Part shown: positions 17,946 to 25,953 of the stretch, one piece after another
Layout of the letters: each line of letters opens with the position of its first letter
How positions within the stretch are numbered: position 1 is the stretch's first letter
Source: XYD12-FULL-36-8 sp964613805
GTDB lineage: Bacteria; Bacteroidota; Ignavibacteria; Ignavibacteriales; Ignavibacteriaceae
DNA: 64,000 nt
Assembly: GCA_964613805.1 (NCBI GenBank)
Contig: CAZTJF010000017.1
Span: forward strand, 1-64,000
Direction: 5' to 3'
Translations under genes and position numbers: made by a program
Notes under the pieces: model-generated
Seen by the model: only the letters and a program-made list of their open reading frames with translations
The model's database searches: none
What the model was told of the DNA's origin: nothing

Positions 17946-18590
17946 ATGAAAGTAGATATATTAAAAATAGATGGCAGCCCTTTAGGTAAGAAATGTGAAC
18001 TTCGCGATGATATATTTGGTATTGAACCAAATGATCACGTACTTTATTTAAGTGTAAAGTCTTATTTAGCCAATCAAAGGCAGGGTACACATAAAGCGAA
18101 AGAAAGAGGCGAAGTTCGAGGCGGCGGAAAGAAACCATGGAAACAAAAAGGACGCGGCGGTGCTCGCGCTGGTACTATCCGATCACCTCTTTGGGTTGGA
18201 GGTGGAACTATTTTTGGACCACGTCCAAGGGATTATCGCGAGGAACTTCCTAAAAAAGTTGTTAAGCTTGCAAGAAAATCTGCGTTTAGCCATAAAGTGA
18301 AAGCCAATCAGCTTGTGGTAGTGGAAGATTTCAAATTTGATTCACCCAAAACAAAAGAGTTTGTAAAAATTCTGAACAACTTAAAAATTTCGGGTAAAAA
18401 GACATTGGTTTTAACTAATGGAAATCTTGCTGATGTTTATAAATCCGGCAGAAATATTCCTAAAGTAAAAATTTTGGAAGCAGATAAGGCATCTGCTTAT
18501 GATATAGTGAATAATCAGATTCTCCTTGTGCAAGAGGGTGGGATTGAATTGATAAATAAATCATTTGGAATTAAAGAAGCGGTTAGCTGA
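17946..18590 (+). CDS. rplD: Large ribosomal subunit protein uL4
   Basis: The 214-residue protein has the L4 exit-tunnel loop, rich in Gly, Lys and Arg (RGEVRGGGKKPWKQKGRGGARAGTIRSPLWVGGGTIFGPRPRDY). In E. coli L4 represses its own operon by attenuation; no such leader can be judged here. The stop is one base before the rplW start. Confidence 0.98.
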   Translation: MKVDILKIDGSPLGKKCELRDDIFGIEPNDHVLYLSVKSYLANQRQGTHKAKERGEVRGGGKKPWKQKGRGGARAGTIRSPLWVGGGTIFGPRPRDYREELPKKVVKLARKSAFSHKVKANQLVVVEDFKFDSPKTKEFVKILNNLKISGKKTLVLTNGNLADVYKSGRNIPKVKILEADKASAYDIVNNQILLVQEGGIELINKSFGIKEAVS

Positions 18591-18591
18591 G

Positions 18592-18885
18592 ATGAAAGAA
18601 ATTTTAATTAAACCTCTAATTACCGAGAAAATGACAAACCTAAGTGCAGACTTGGGCAAGTATGGCTTTCTTGTCAATCCCGAAAGTAATAAAATTGAAA
18701 TTGCAAAAGCGATTGAAAAGAAATTTAGTGTTCATGTTACAAAAGTTAGAACGATTAGTCATCCCGGCAAAATGAAAACTCAGTTCAGAAAAAGCGGAAG
18801 GTTTGTCGGAAAAACCGCAAGTTATAAAAAAGCTATAGTCACTTTGAAAAAAGGTGAAACTATAGAATTATTCGAACAGACATAG
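18592..18885 (+). CDS. rplW: Large ribosomal subunit protein uL23
   Basis: The protein has 97 residues, starting at ATG 18592 (MKEILIKPLITEKMTNL), the typical L23 N-terminus. A longer frame from 18565 would overlap rplD and adds nothing conserved. L23 lies at the tunnel exit and docks trigger factor and SRP. One base separates it from rplD, suggesting coupled translation. Confidence 0.97.
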   Translation: MKEILIKPLITEKMTNLSADLGKYGFLVNPESNKIEIAKAIEKKFSVHVTKVRTISHPGKMKTQFRKSGRFVGKTASYKKAIVTLKKGETIELFEQT

Positions 18886-18906
18886 GATATATTCTAAGGA
18901 ATATTA

Positions 18907-19734
18907 ATGGGTATTATCAAACTTAAACCGGTTACACCAGGAACTAGATTCAGATCAAATTTTTCTTTTGAGGAAATAACAAAGGATCATCCGGAGAAAT
19001 CTTTAACCGTTGCAATAAAAAAATCTGGAGGCAGGAATAATCTTGGTCGAGTTACCGCTCGTCATCGTGGAGGTGGACACAAGAGACGATATCGGGTGAT
19101 TGATTTTAGACGTGATAAAATTGGAATTCCGGCTAAAGTTTTCTCAATTGAATATGATCCGAACAGAACATCAAGAATAGCATTACTACATTATGCTGAT
19201 GGTGAAAAAAGATACATCCTGGCACCTGAAGGTTTAAAGGTTGGTACTAAAATCACATCAGGATCGGGTAGTGAAATTGTTGTTGGAAATGCTTTGCCGT
19301 TAAAGGAAATGCCTTTAGGAAGTTTTGTTCATAATGTTGAACTGAAACCAGGTAAAGGCGGTCAGTTGGGAAGAAGTGCAGGATCCTCTCTTCAACTTCT
19401 TGCAAAAGAAGGAGATTTTGCTCAGTTGAAAATGCCTTCTGGTGAAATTAGAAAAGTAAAATTGGATTGCATGGCTACTTATGGATCAGTTGGAAATGCG
19501 GAGAATGAAAATATTAGCTTGGGTAAAGCAGGAAGATCGAGATGGATGGGAATAAGACCACACGTTCGCGGTGTTGCTATGAACCCTGTTGATCATCCAA
19601 TGGGTGGTGGCGAAGGAAAAACTTCTGGGGGCGGGCATCCGGTTTCTCCTTGGGGTCAAAAGGCAAAAGGACTTAAAACAAGAACGAGAAAAAAAGAATC
19701 TAATAAATACATTATTAAAAGACGTAAAAAATAA
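18907..19734 (+). CDS. rplB: Large ribosomal subunit protein uL2
   Basis: The 275-residue protein has the L2 marks: GRNNLGRVTARHRGGGHKRRYRVIDFRRDK, IEYDPNRTSRIALLHYADGEKRYI, and the functionally important RGVAMNPVDHPMGGGEGK near 220-240 with the conserved histidine. L2 is needed for subunit association and peptidyl transfer. It is 21 bases after rplW. Confidence 0.98.
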   Translation: MGIIKLKPVTPGTRFRSNFSFEEITKDHPEKSLTVAIKKSGGRNNLGRVTARHRGGGHKRRYRVIDFRRDKIGIPAKVFSIEYDPNRTSRIALLHYADGEKRYILAPEGLKVGTKITSGSGSEIVVGNALPLKEMPLGSFVHNVELKPGKGGQLGRSAGSSLQLLAKEGDFAQLKMPSGEIRKVKLDCMATYGSVGNAENENISLGKAGRSRWMGIRPHVRGVAMNPVDHPMGGGEGKTSGGGHPVSPWGQKAKGLKTRTRKKESNKYIIKRRKK

Positions 19735-19747
19735 AACAGAGTAGTAA

Positions 19748-20035
19748 ATGCCAAGGTCAGTTAAAAAAGGTCCATATATCGAATTAAAATTGTTCAAGAA
19801 AGTTGACCAATTAAACAAGTCGAATCAAAAAAAGATCATCAAGACTTGGTCGCGTGCCTCAACAATAATTCCTGATTTTGTTGGTCATACTATTGCAGTT
19901 CACAATGGAAATAAAATGATTCCAGTTTATATAACAGAAAATATGGTTGGTCATAAGTTGGGTGAGTTTTCTCCAACACGAATTTTTAGAGGACACCCCG
20001 GAACCAAAGCTGAAAAATCTACTCAAGTGAAATAA
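19748..20035 (+). CDS. rpsS: Small ribosomal subunit protein uS19
   Basis: The 95-residue protein begins MPRSVKKGPYIELKLFKKV and contains IKTWSRASTIIPDFVGHTIAVHNGNKMIPVYITENMVGHKLGEFSPTR in pieces matching S19. It binds 16S rRNA in the 30S head with S13 near the A site. It lies 13 bases after rplB. Confidence 0.98.
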   Translation: MPRSVKKGPYIELKLFKKVDQLNKSNQKKIIKTWSRASTIIPDFVGHTIAVHNGNKMIPVYITENMVGHKLGEFSPTRIFRGHPGTKAEKSTQVK

Positions 20036-20061
20036 AAAAGTATCAAAAGAAATTTTAAGAC

Positions 20062-20406
20062 ATGGAAGCACGAGCAATTCATAGATATATAGGTTCATCA
20101 CCCAGAAAAATGCGTTTACTTATTGATCTCATAAGAGGTATGTCGGTAGATAAAGCGCTTGATATTTTACACTTTCATCCCAAGCATGCTTCTAAGAATG
20201 CAGAGAAAGTTTTGAGATCAGCAGTTTCCAATTTGATGAATAAGGATGAATCTACAAAGGTTGAACCATCGGAATTAATTGTGAAAGAAGCGTACGTAAA
20301 CCAAGGTCCGACTGTTAAAAGAATAAGTCCTGCACCAATGGGACGTGCTTACAGAATTAGAAAACGATCTTGTCATTTAACTATTGTGGTTTCCACGAAG
20401 GAATAA
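20062..20406 (+). CDS. rplV: Large ribosomal subunit protein uL22
   Basis: The 114-residue protein has the L22 core and the hairpin loop lining the exit tunnel (QGPTVKRISPAPMGRAYRIRKRSCHLTIVV). The spot linked elsewhere to macrolide resistance looks ordinary. The upstream site is weak (AAATTTTAAGAC). It ends 13 bases before the rpsC start. Confidence 0.98.
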   Translation: MEARAIHRYIGSSPRKMRLLIDLIRGMSVDKALDILHFHPKHASKNAEKVLRSAVSNLMNKDESTKVEPSELIVKEAYVNQGPTVKRISPAPMGRAYRIRKRSCHLTIVVSTKE

Positions 20407-20419
20407 TTTAGGAGGATTT

Positions 20420-21061
20420 TTGGGACAAAAAACTAATCCTATTGGTTTAAGAGTTGGTATTATAAGAGGTTGGGATTCCAATTGGTACGAAAATAAAACC
20501 TATGCTACTAAACTGAAAGAGGATGAAAAATTAAGAGATTATGTTAGAACCCGCTTGAAAAAAGCTGGCATAGCCAGGATCGTTATTGACAGAACTTCCA
20601 AGAATATTATTCTCACAATTCACACTTCAAGGCCCGGAGTTGTGATTGGTAAAAGCGGCAAAGAAATTACACAGCTCGAACAAGAGCTTAAACAAGTTAC
20701 TGACAAAGACGTGAAGGTTCAGATTTCGGAAATTAAAAGACCAGAACTTGATGCTTACCTGGTTGCAGAAAATATTGCAAACCAACTTGAAGGACGGGTT
20801 TCCTTTAGAAGGGCAATGAAGATGGCAATTACTGCTGCAATGAGAATGGGAGCCGAAGGTATAAGGATTAAATGTGCTGGACGATTAGGCGGTGCTGAAA
20901 TGGCAAGAACTGAACAATACAAAGAGGGAAGAATTCCTCTGCATACCTTAAGAGCCGATATAGACTATGCGGCTGGTAGAGCAGAAACTATTTATGGTTC
21001 ACTCGGCATAAAGGTATGGATTTGCCGTGGTGAAGTTTTAGGTAAAAGAGTTACAGATTAA
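20420..21061 (+). CDS. rpsC: Small ribosomal subunit protein uS3
   Basis: The 213-residue protein has the KH domain (SRPGVVIGKSGKEITQLEQELKQ) and the C-terminal domain ending in WICRGEVLGKR. I chose the TTG at 20420 because it gives the universally conserved start MGQKTNPIGLRVG and sits behind AGGAGGA (20410-20416), though the spacing is short. A longer frame from 20384 would overlap rplV. S3 forms the mRNA entry channel. Confidence 0.96.
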   Translation: MGQKTNPIGLRVGIIRGWDSNWYENKTYATKLKEDEKLRDYVRTRLKKAGIARIVIDRTSKNIILTIHTSRPGVVIGKSGKEITQLEQELKQVTDKDVKVQISEIKRPELDAYLVAENIANQLEGRVSFRRAMKMAITAAMRMGAEGIRIKCAGRLGGAEMARTEQYKEGRIPLHTLRADIDYAAGRAETIYGSLGIKVWICRGEVLGKRVTD

Positions 21062-21081
21062 TTTTTGGGAGATCACTATAA

Positions 21082-21498
21082 ATGTTAATGCCTAAAAGAG
21101 TCAAGTTTAGAAAAGCACAGCGCGGGAGAATGGCTGGAAAAGCGTACCGCGGCAGCGCGGTTGCTTTTGGTGATTTCGGTTTGAAAGCATTAGAACCGCA
21201 CTGGATTACAAGCAGACAAATAGAAGCATGCCGAGTAGCTCTCTCAAGAAAAATGAAAAGAGATGGAAAAGTTTGGATAAGAATTTTCCCTGATAAACCT
21301 GTTTCAAAAAAACCGCTCGAAACAAGAATGGGAAAAGGTAAAGGCGCTCCTGAATTTTGGGTTGCAGTTATTAAGCCTGGAAGAATATTATTTGAAGTTG
21401 GTGGTGTTTCCCGTGAAGTTGCAACCGATGCATTACAAGTTTGCGGGTATAAACTTCCTGTTAAAACTAAAATTGTAGCTCGTCCTGATTACGAATAA
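21082..21498 (+). CDS. rplP: Large ribosomal subunit protein uL16
   Basis: The 138-residue protein begins MLMPKRVKFRKAQRGRMAGKAYRG, as in L16, and carries WITSRQIEACRVALSRKMKRDGKVWIRIFPDKP. L16 sits near the A-site tRNA elbow and is a late assembly protein. It is in the usual place between rpsC and rpmC. Confidence 0.98.
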   Translation: MLMPKRVKFRKAQRGRMAGKAYRGSAVAFGDFGLKALEPHWITSRQIEACRVALSRKMKRDGKVWIRIFPDKPVSKKPLETRMGKGKGAPEFWVAVIKPGRILFEVGGVSREVATDALQVCGYKLPVKTKIVARPDYE

Positions 21499-21512
21499 GA
21501 TTTAAGGTATTT

Positions 21513-21749
21513 ATGAAAATTCAAGATATAAGAGAAATTAAAACTCCTGAATTAATCAAGCAGATTGAGGAAGAGAAAAAGAATTTAACCGATTTGAAGT
21601 TTGCTCATCAGCTAAAGCAATTAACTAATACTTCAAAGCTAAAAATTGCAAAAAAGGATGTAGCCAGAATGCTTACTGTTCTAAAGGAAAGACAAATTGC
21701 CGAGAAAGAAACTTCAGCAGACAGCTCCAAGAAGGGAGTTAATGCTTGA
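21513..21749 (+). CDS. rpmC: Large ribosomal subunit protein uL29
   Basis: The 78-residue helical protein (MKIQDIREIKTPELIKQIEEEKKNLTDLKFAHQLKQLTNTSKL) matches L29, with a short extra C-terminal tail (KETSADSSKKGVNA). L29 lies by the tunnel exit next to L23. Its stop is two bases before the rpsQ ATG. Confidence 0.97.
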   Translation: MKIQDIREIKTPELIKQIEEEKKNLTDLKFAHQLKQLTNTSKLKIAKKDVARMLTVLKERQIAEKETSADSSKKGVNA

Positions 21750-21751
21750 TT

Positions 21752-22009
21752 ATGGAACAGCGGACTTTAAGGAAAACCAGAGTAGGTATTGTTGTCAGCA
21801 ATAAAATGGAAAAGACAATAACTGTTGCAATTGAAAGAAAGGTTCAACACCCTATTTATAAAAAATATTTCAAGAAGACTACAAAGTTTTTTGCTCACGA
21901 TGAAAAAAGAGAATGTGGAATCGGTGATAAAGTAAAAATTATGGAAACGCGTCCTTTAAGTAAATTAAAGAGATGGCGATTAGTCGAAGTAATTGAAAAA
22001 GCCAAGTAG
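21752..22009 (+). CDS. rpsQ: Small ribosomal subunit protein uS17
   Basis: The 85-residue protein has the S17 OB-fold sequence (RKTRVGIVVSNKMEKTITVAIERKVQHPIYKKYFKKTTKFFAHDE and MIMETRPLSKLKRWRLVEV-like end). I prefer ATG 21752 over a TTG at 21746 that overlaps the rpmC stop. It binds 16S rRNA early in 30S assembly. Confidence 0.97.
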   Translation: MEQRTLRKTRVGIVVSNKMEKTITVAIERKVQHPIYKKYFKKTTKFFAHDEKRECGIGDKVKIMETRPLSKLKRWRLVEVIEKAK

Positions 22010-22033
22010 TTAATCTGATTTACTGAGGAAGTA

Positions 22034-22402
22034 ATGATTCAAGAAGAAACAAATTTAGTAGTTGCAGATAATTCCGGTGCCAAGAAAGTAAGGTGCATAA
22101 GAGTGCTTGGTGGAAGTGGAAGACAATACGCTAGCGTTGGTGATCTTATTGTCGTTTCAGTTAAAACTGCAATCCCAAACGGAGCCGTAAAAAAAGGTGA
22201 AGTTTCACGTGCTGTAATAGTACGAACTAAAAAAGAAGTTCGAAGAAAAGATGGTTCCTATATTCGTTTTGATGAAAATGCGGCGGTATTATTAAATCCT
22301 CAAAATGAGCCAAAAGGAACGAGAATTTTTGGTCCTGTTGCGAGAGAACTAAGAGAAAAACAATTTATGAAAATTGTATCACTTGCTCCTGAAGTTTTAT
22401 AA
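22034..22402 (+). CDS. rplN: Large ribosomal subunit protein uL14
   Basis: The 122-residue protein (MIQEETNLVVADNSGAKKVRCIRVLGGS) has the full L14 length and the conserved NGAVKKGEVSRAVIVRTKKEVRRKDGSYIRFDENAAVL. L14 sits at the subunit interface and is the docking point of the silencing factor RsfS. It is 24 bases after rpsQ and 13 before rplX. Confidence 0.98.
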   Translation: MIQEETNLVVADNSGAKKVRCIRVLGGSGRQYASVGDLIVVSVKTAIPNGAVKKGEVSRAVIVRTKKEVRRKDGSYIRFDENAAVLLNPQNEPKGTRIFGPVARELREKQFMKIVSLAPEVL

Positions 22403-22415
22403 GGAAAATTTGTAA

Positions 22416-22742
22416 ATGAAGATTCACAAAAATGATAGTGTAATGATAATTGCCGGGAACGATAGAGGTAAGTCCGGTAAAGTTCTTAAAGTTTTTCCTT
22501 CGATTTCAAAAATTATTGTAGAAGGAATTAACATAAGAAAAAGACATACTAAACCGAGTCAGAAAAATCCTCAAGGCGGAATTTTGGAGAAGGAAGCTCC
22601 GATTCACGTTTCTAATGTTATGTTTATTGATCCTAAAACCAGTGATCCGACAAGACTTGGTTCGCAGATCATTCTTGATGATAAAACTAAAAAGAAGAAA
22701 AGAATTCGTGTTAGCAGAGCTAGCGGCGAAATGATTCAATAA
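22416..22742 (+). CDS. rplX: Large ribosomal subunit protein uL24
   Basis: The 108-residue protein has the KOW motif at the start (KNDSVMIIAGNDRGKSGKVLKVFPS) and the NIRKRHTKPSQKNPQGGILEKEAPIHVSNVMFIDPKT segment typical of L24. It is one of the initiators of 50S assembly. It is 22 bases before rplE. Confidence 0.98.
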   Translation: MKIHKNDSVMIIAGNDRGKSGKVLKVFPSISKIIVEGINIRKRHTKPSQKNPQGGILEKEAPIHVSNVMFIDPKTSDPTRLGSQIILDDKTKKKKRIRVSRASGEMIQ

Positions 22743-22764
22743 AAGAAATTAAATTATTACCAAA

Positions 22765-23454
22765 ATGGCTGATAAAAAGACTAAAAAAGAAACTACGGAG
22801 AAACAAGTTAAACCGGGAAAAGAACCGAAGGATTCTAAAAAAGAATCAAAGGATTCTAAAAAATCTCATGCTGTTGAAGAAAAAGAAATCAAAATAAAAA
22901 CTCGGCTTGCAGAACAATATAAAACTGCCATTGTTCCGGAACTTATGAAAAAGTTTTCTTACAAAAGTTTGATGCAGGTTCCACGGCTTCACAAAATAGT
23001 TGTGAACATGGGTGTTGGAGAAGCTGTTACTGATCAAAAAATTCTTGAAGAAGCAATTAAAGATTTGGAAACTATTACCGGGCAAAAAGCGAGCATAAGA
23101 AAATCTAAAAAAGCTATTTCAAATTTCAAGCTGCGCGAAGGTGTGAATATCGGTGCTATGGTTACTCTCAGAAAAGAACGTATGTATGAATTTCTTGATA
23201 GACTTATCAACATTGCTCTGCCTCGTGTAAGAGATTTTAGGGGTTTATCAGATAAGTCATTTGATGGACATGGTAATTATTCAATTGGAATAAAAGAACA
23301 AATAATTTTTCCCGAAATTAATTTTGATAAAGTAACAAGAGTTTTAGGAATGGATATTACATTTGTTACAACTGCACCGAATGATAATGAAGCATTTGAA
23401 TTGCTCCAAGCATTTGGTGTACCATTTAGAAAAAAAGAAGTTAAATCAGCTTAA
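22765..23454 (+). CDS. rplE: Large ribosomal subunit protein uL5 with a charged N-terminal extension
   Basis: The 229-residue protein is longer than the usual L5 of about 180. The L5 core starts near residue 47 (RLAEQYKTAIVPELMKKFSYKSLMQVPRLHKIVVNMGVGEA) and is complete to the end. The first 46 residues are low-complexity Lys/Glu/Asp/Ser with repeats of DSKK and no aromatic residue. ATG 22765 has no strong binding site, and there is no ATG at the core boundary, so the extension looks translated. L5 binds 5S rRNA and contacts S13. Confidence 0.95.
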   Translation: MADKKTKKETTEKQVKPGKEPKDSKKESKDSKKSHAVEEKEIKIKTRLAEQYKTAIVPELMKKFSYKSLMQVPRLHKIVVNMGVGEAVTDQKILEEAIKDLETITGQKASIRKSKKAISNFKLREGVNIGAMVTLRKERMYEFLDRLINIALPRVRDFRGLSDKSFDGHGNYSIGIKEQIIFPEINFDKVTRVLGMDITFVTTAPNDNEAFELLQAFGVPFRKKEVKSA

Positions 23455-23466
23455 TAAGGAGTTTTA

Positions 23467-23736
23467 GTGGCTAAAACAAGTTCTGTTGCAAAAGAAGCAC
23501 GAAGAAGAAGACTTTGTGCAAAGTATGCAAAATTACGACAGGAGCTCAAGGATAAAGGTGATTATGATGCTTTGCAAAAGCTACCTAAAAATTCTTCACC
23601 GGTAAGATTACACAATCGCTGTATGTTTACTGGAAGAGCTCGTGGCTTTCATAGAAAATTTGGAGTTTCACGATTGGTCCTAAGAGAGATGGCTCTTAGA
23701 GGTGAAATTCCTGGATTAAAAAAATCAAGCTGGTAA
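23467..23736 (+). CDS. rpsN: Small ribosomal subunit protein uS14 (long, zinc-free form)
   Basis: The 89-residue protein starts with GTG 23467 behind AAGGAG. It has ARRRRLCAKYAKLRQELKDKGDY and the conserved C-terminal SPVRLHNRCMFTGRARGFHRKFGVSRLVLREMALRGEIPGLKKSSW. The long form and lack of paired CxxC motifs mark the type that does not need zinc. It sits in the 30S head beside S3 and S10. Confidence 0.97.
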   Translation: MAKTSSVAKEARRRRLCAKYAKLRQELKDKGDYDALQKLPKNSSPVRLHNRCMFTGRARGFHRKFGVSRLVLREMALRGEIPGLKKSSW

Positions 23737-23749
23737 GCGGAGGAAAAGA

Positions 23750-24145
23750 ATGCGTGTAACTGATCCGATTTCAGATTTCTTAACGAGAATTAGAAATGCT
23801 GCAAAAGCAAAAAAAGTTGTGGTAGAAATCCCATCATCTAAAATGAAACTTAGTTTGGCAGAAATCCTTAAGAGCAATAATTTTATTGATGACTACACTA
23901 TTGTTGAAGATAATAAGCAAAATGTTATAAGGATTCATTTGCGTTATCATAAAGGCGATCCTGCTATAAGCGGTTTGAAGAGAATAAGTACTCCTGGACT
24001 TCGGGTTTATAAAAATTCTAATGAACTGCCACGAGTTCTTAACGGATTAGGTATTGCCGTAATTTCTACTCCTAAAGGATTACTTACAGATAAAGATGCA
24101 AGAAGCAAATCCTTAGGCGGCGAAGTAGTTTGTTTTGTTTGGTAA
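23750..24145 (+). CDS. rpsH: Small ribosomal subunit protein uS8
   Basis: The 131-residue protein (MRVTDPISDFLTRIRNAAKAKKVVVEIPSSKMK) ends with the conserved GGEVVCFVW. S8 is a primary 16S rRNA binder and, in E. coli, the repressor of the spc operon. The start follows GGAGGAAAAGA, the strongest binding site in this group. Confidence 0.98.
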   Translation: MRVTDPISDFLTRIRNAAKAKKVVVEIPSSKMKLSLAEILKSNNFIDDYTIVEDNKQNVIRIHLRYHKGDPAISGLKRISTPGLRVYKNSNELPRVLNGLGIAVISTPKGLLTDKDARSKSLGGEVVCFVW

Positions 24146-24164
24146 TTAAATTGGAGAGTATTAA

Positions 24165-24704
24165 GTGTCAAGAGTTGGTAAAAAGCTGATAACAATTCCT
24201 TCGGGAGTTTCGGTTACAAAAAATGAAAATATTATTAAGGTTAAGGGACCTAAGGGTGAATTGCAAACAGCAGTTCATAGCAATATTAAGGTTGAAATAA
24301 AAAATGGTGAAGTCTCTGTACAAAGACCCGATGATTTTAAAATCAATAAATCTCTACATGGTCTTACTCGAGCTCTAATTCAGAATATGATAAAAGGTGT
24401 AACCGAACAATACCAGAAGACTTTAGATATTGTTGGCGTTGGTTATAAGGTGGAGCAAAAAGGCGAAAATATTTTGTTTAACATTGGCTATTCACATCCA
24501 ATTTATTTTATGCCGCCGACTGGGATAACTGTACAAGCACAAACTGCTAACCAAATTGTTGTGACTGGAATTGATAAACAGTTAGTTGGAATGGTTTCAG
24601 CCAAAATAAGATCTTTCAGAAAACCTGAACCTTACAAGGGTAAAGGAATTAAATATTCAAATGAACAAATCGTTCGTAAAGCTGGTAAAACTGCCGGTAA
24701 ATAA
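24165..24704 (+). CDS. rplF: Large ribosomal subunit protein uL6
   Basis: The 179-residue protein starts with GTG 24165 (SRVGKKLITIPSGVSV) behind TTGGAGAG. It has the two L6 repeats and the C-terminal signature PEPYKGKGIKYSNEQIVRKAGKTAGK. L6 lies near the sarcin-ricin loop and the L7/L12 stalk base. It is 20 bases after rpsH. Confidence 0.98.
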   Translation: MSRVGKKLITIPSGVSVTKNENIIKVKGPKGELQTAVHSNIKVEIKNGEVSVQRPDDFKINKSLHGLTRALIQNMIKGVTEQYQKTLDIVGVGYKVEQKGENILFNIGYSHPIYFMPPTGITVQAQTANQIVVTGIDKQLVGMVSAKIRSFRKPEPYKGKGIKYSNEQIVRKAGKTAGK

Positions 24705-24725
24705 ATAAGTTTTTGGAATTAAAAG

Positions 24726-25091
24726 ATGATCAAAAAAAATAAAAATATCAGACTTCGTTCGAAAATTAAAATTAGAAGAAAAATTTCGGGTCTTGCCGAT
24801 AAGCCGAGATTAACTGTATATCGAAGCTTAAATAATATGTATGTACAGTTGATTGATGATTCAGATGGAAACACTTTGGTAACTGCTTCCACTCTATCAA
24901 AAGATTTAAAGGAAGAGTTAAAAAATTCCAAGGGAAAAATTAGTAAAAGTAAAATGGTTGGTAAACTGGTCGCAAAAAAAGCATTGGAGAAGAATATTTC
25001 ACAAGTTGTTTTTGATAGAAACGGTTACAGATATCATGGTAGAGTAAAAGCCATTGCAGACGGTGCTCGTGAGGGAGGATTGAAATTTTGA
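24726..25091 (+). CDS. rplR: Large ribosomal subunit protein uL18
   Basis: The 121-residue protein has the L18 core: GLADKPRLTVYRSLNNMYVQLIDDSDGNTLVTAST and FDRNGYRYHGRVKAIADGAREGGLKF. L18 binds 5S rRNA with L5. It is the last gene before the unusual 143-base interruption that carries tRNA-Gln; in most bacteria rpsE follows directly. Confidence 0.98.
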   Translation: MIKKNKNIRLRSKIKIRRKISGLADKPRLTVYRSLNNMYVQLIDDSDGNTLVTASTLSKDLKEELKNSKGKISKSKMVGKLVAKKALEKNISQVVFDRNGYRYHGRVKAIADGAREGGLKF

Positions 25092-25110
25092 TCTTAATCG
25101 AAATTAGCAT

Positions 25111-25181
25111 TGCCGGGTCGTCTAATGGCAGGACAACGCCCTTTGGAGGCGTCTGTAGAGGTTCGAGTCCTCTCCCGGCAG
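25111..25181 (+). tRNA. tRNA-Gln (anticodon TTG) inside the spc operon
   Basis: The acceptor stem TGCCGGG/CCCGGCA (25111-25117 with 25174-25180) is perfect, and its first pair is U-A as is characteristic of tRNA-Gln. The anticodon loop CTTTGGA lies in a CGCC/GGCG stem (TTG), and the T-arm is AGAGGTTCGAGTCCTCT. No CCA is encoded. It lies between rplR and rpsE on the same strand, so it is probably released from the ribosomal protein transcript by RNase P and 3' processing. Confidence 0.95.
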
Positions 25182-25234
25182 CAGCATTGTATTTTAATAA
25201 ATCATATTCATTTTAAATTGAGCAGTATATACGA

Positions 25235-25759
25235 ATGGAACAAAAAGTAGCTAAGCAAACCGAGGGAGAAGGACTAAAAGAAAAAGTTGTTCATATAAAC
25301 CGAGTAGCCAAAGTAGTTAAAGGCGGAAGGCGATTCAGCTTTAATGCAATTGTTGTTGTTGGTAATGGAAAAGGCACAGTTGGTATTGGATTGGGAAAGG
25401 CAAACGAAGTCACCGATGCCATTTCCAAAGGAGTTGATGATGCTAAGAAAAGTTTAGTTAAGGTACCTGTTTACAAGGGAACAATTCCACACGAAATTAT
25501 AGGTAAATTTGGCGCTGGAAAAGTTTTACTCAAGCCAGCTTCGCCTGGAACCGGTTTAATTGCTGGTGGCGGTGTTCGAGCAGTTTTGGAATCCGCTGGC
25601 GTTCAAGATGTGCTTACAAAAACTTTGGGTTCCAGTAATCCCCATAATCAGGTTAAAGCAACATTAAATGCTTTGGTTTCATTAATTGATGCAAGAAAAA
25701 TGGCCGCTAAGCGAAAAATTGAAGTTAAGGAATTATTTACCGTAGTTGAAAAATCATGA
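25235..25759 (+). CDS. rpsE: Small ribosomal subunit protein uS5
   Basis: The 174-residue protein has the S5 double-stranded-RNA-binding-like domain (KEKVVHINRVAKVVKGGRRFSFNAIVVVGNGKGTVGIGLGKANEV) and the C-terminal domain (PASPGTGLIAGGGVRAVLESAGVQDVLTKTLGSSNPHN). It contributes to decoding accuracy. It starts at ATG 25235, 53 bases after tRNA-Gln, with only a poor binding site (TTGAGCAG). It overlaps rpmD by four bases (ATGA). Confidence 0.97.
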   Translation: MEQKVAKQTEGEGLKEKVVHINRVAKVVKGGRRFSFNAIVVVGNGKGTVGIGLGKANEVTDAISKGVDDAKKSLVKVPVYKGTIPHEIIGKFGAGKVLLKPASPGTGLIAGGGVRAVLESAGVQDVLTKTLGSSNPHNQVKATLNALVSLIDARKMAAKRKIEVKELFTVVEKS

Positions 25760-25944
25760 CTAAACTTAAAATTACACAAGTTCGAAGTATTATTGATCGC
25801 CCTGAAAGGCAAAAATTAACAATCAAGGCATTAGGTTTGGGCAGACCAAATTGGGAGAAAATTCATACGGATTCTCCTCAAATCAGAGGCATGATAGAAA
25901 AAGTAAAGCATCTTGTTAAAGTTGAAGAAATAAAGGAAAAATAA
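25756..25944 (+). CDS. rpmD: Large ribosomal subunit protein uL30
   Basis: The 62-residue protein (TKLKITQVRSIIDRPERQKLTIKALGLGRPNWEKIHTDSPQIRGMIEKVKHLV) is a standard short L30. It starts inside the rpsE stop (ATGA), indicating translational coupling. It is followed nine bases later by rplO. Confidence 0.97.
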   Translation: MTKLKITQVRSIIDRPERQKLTIKALGLGRPNWEKIHTDSPQIRGMIEKVKHLVKVEEIKEK

Positions 25945-25953
25945 ATTTACAAC

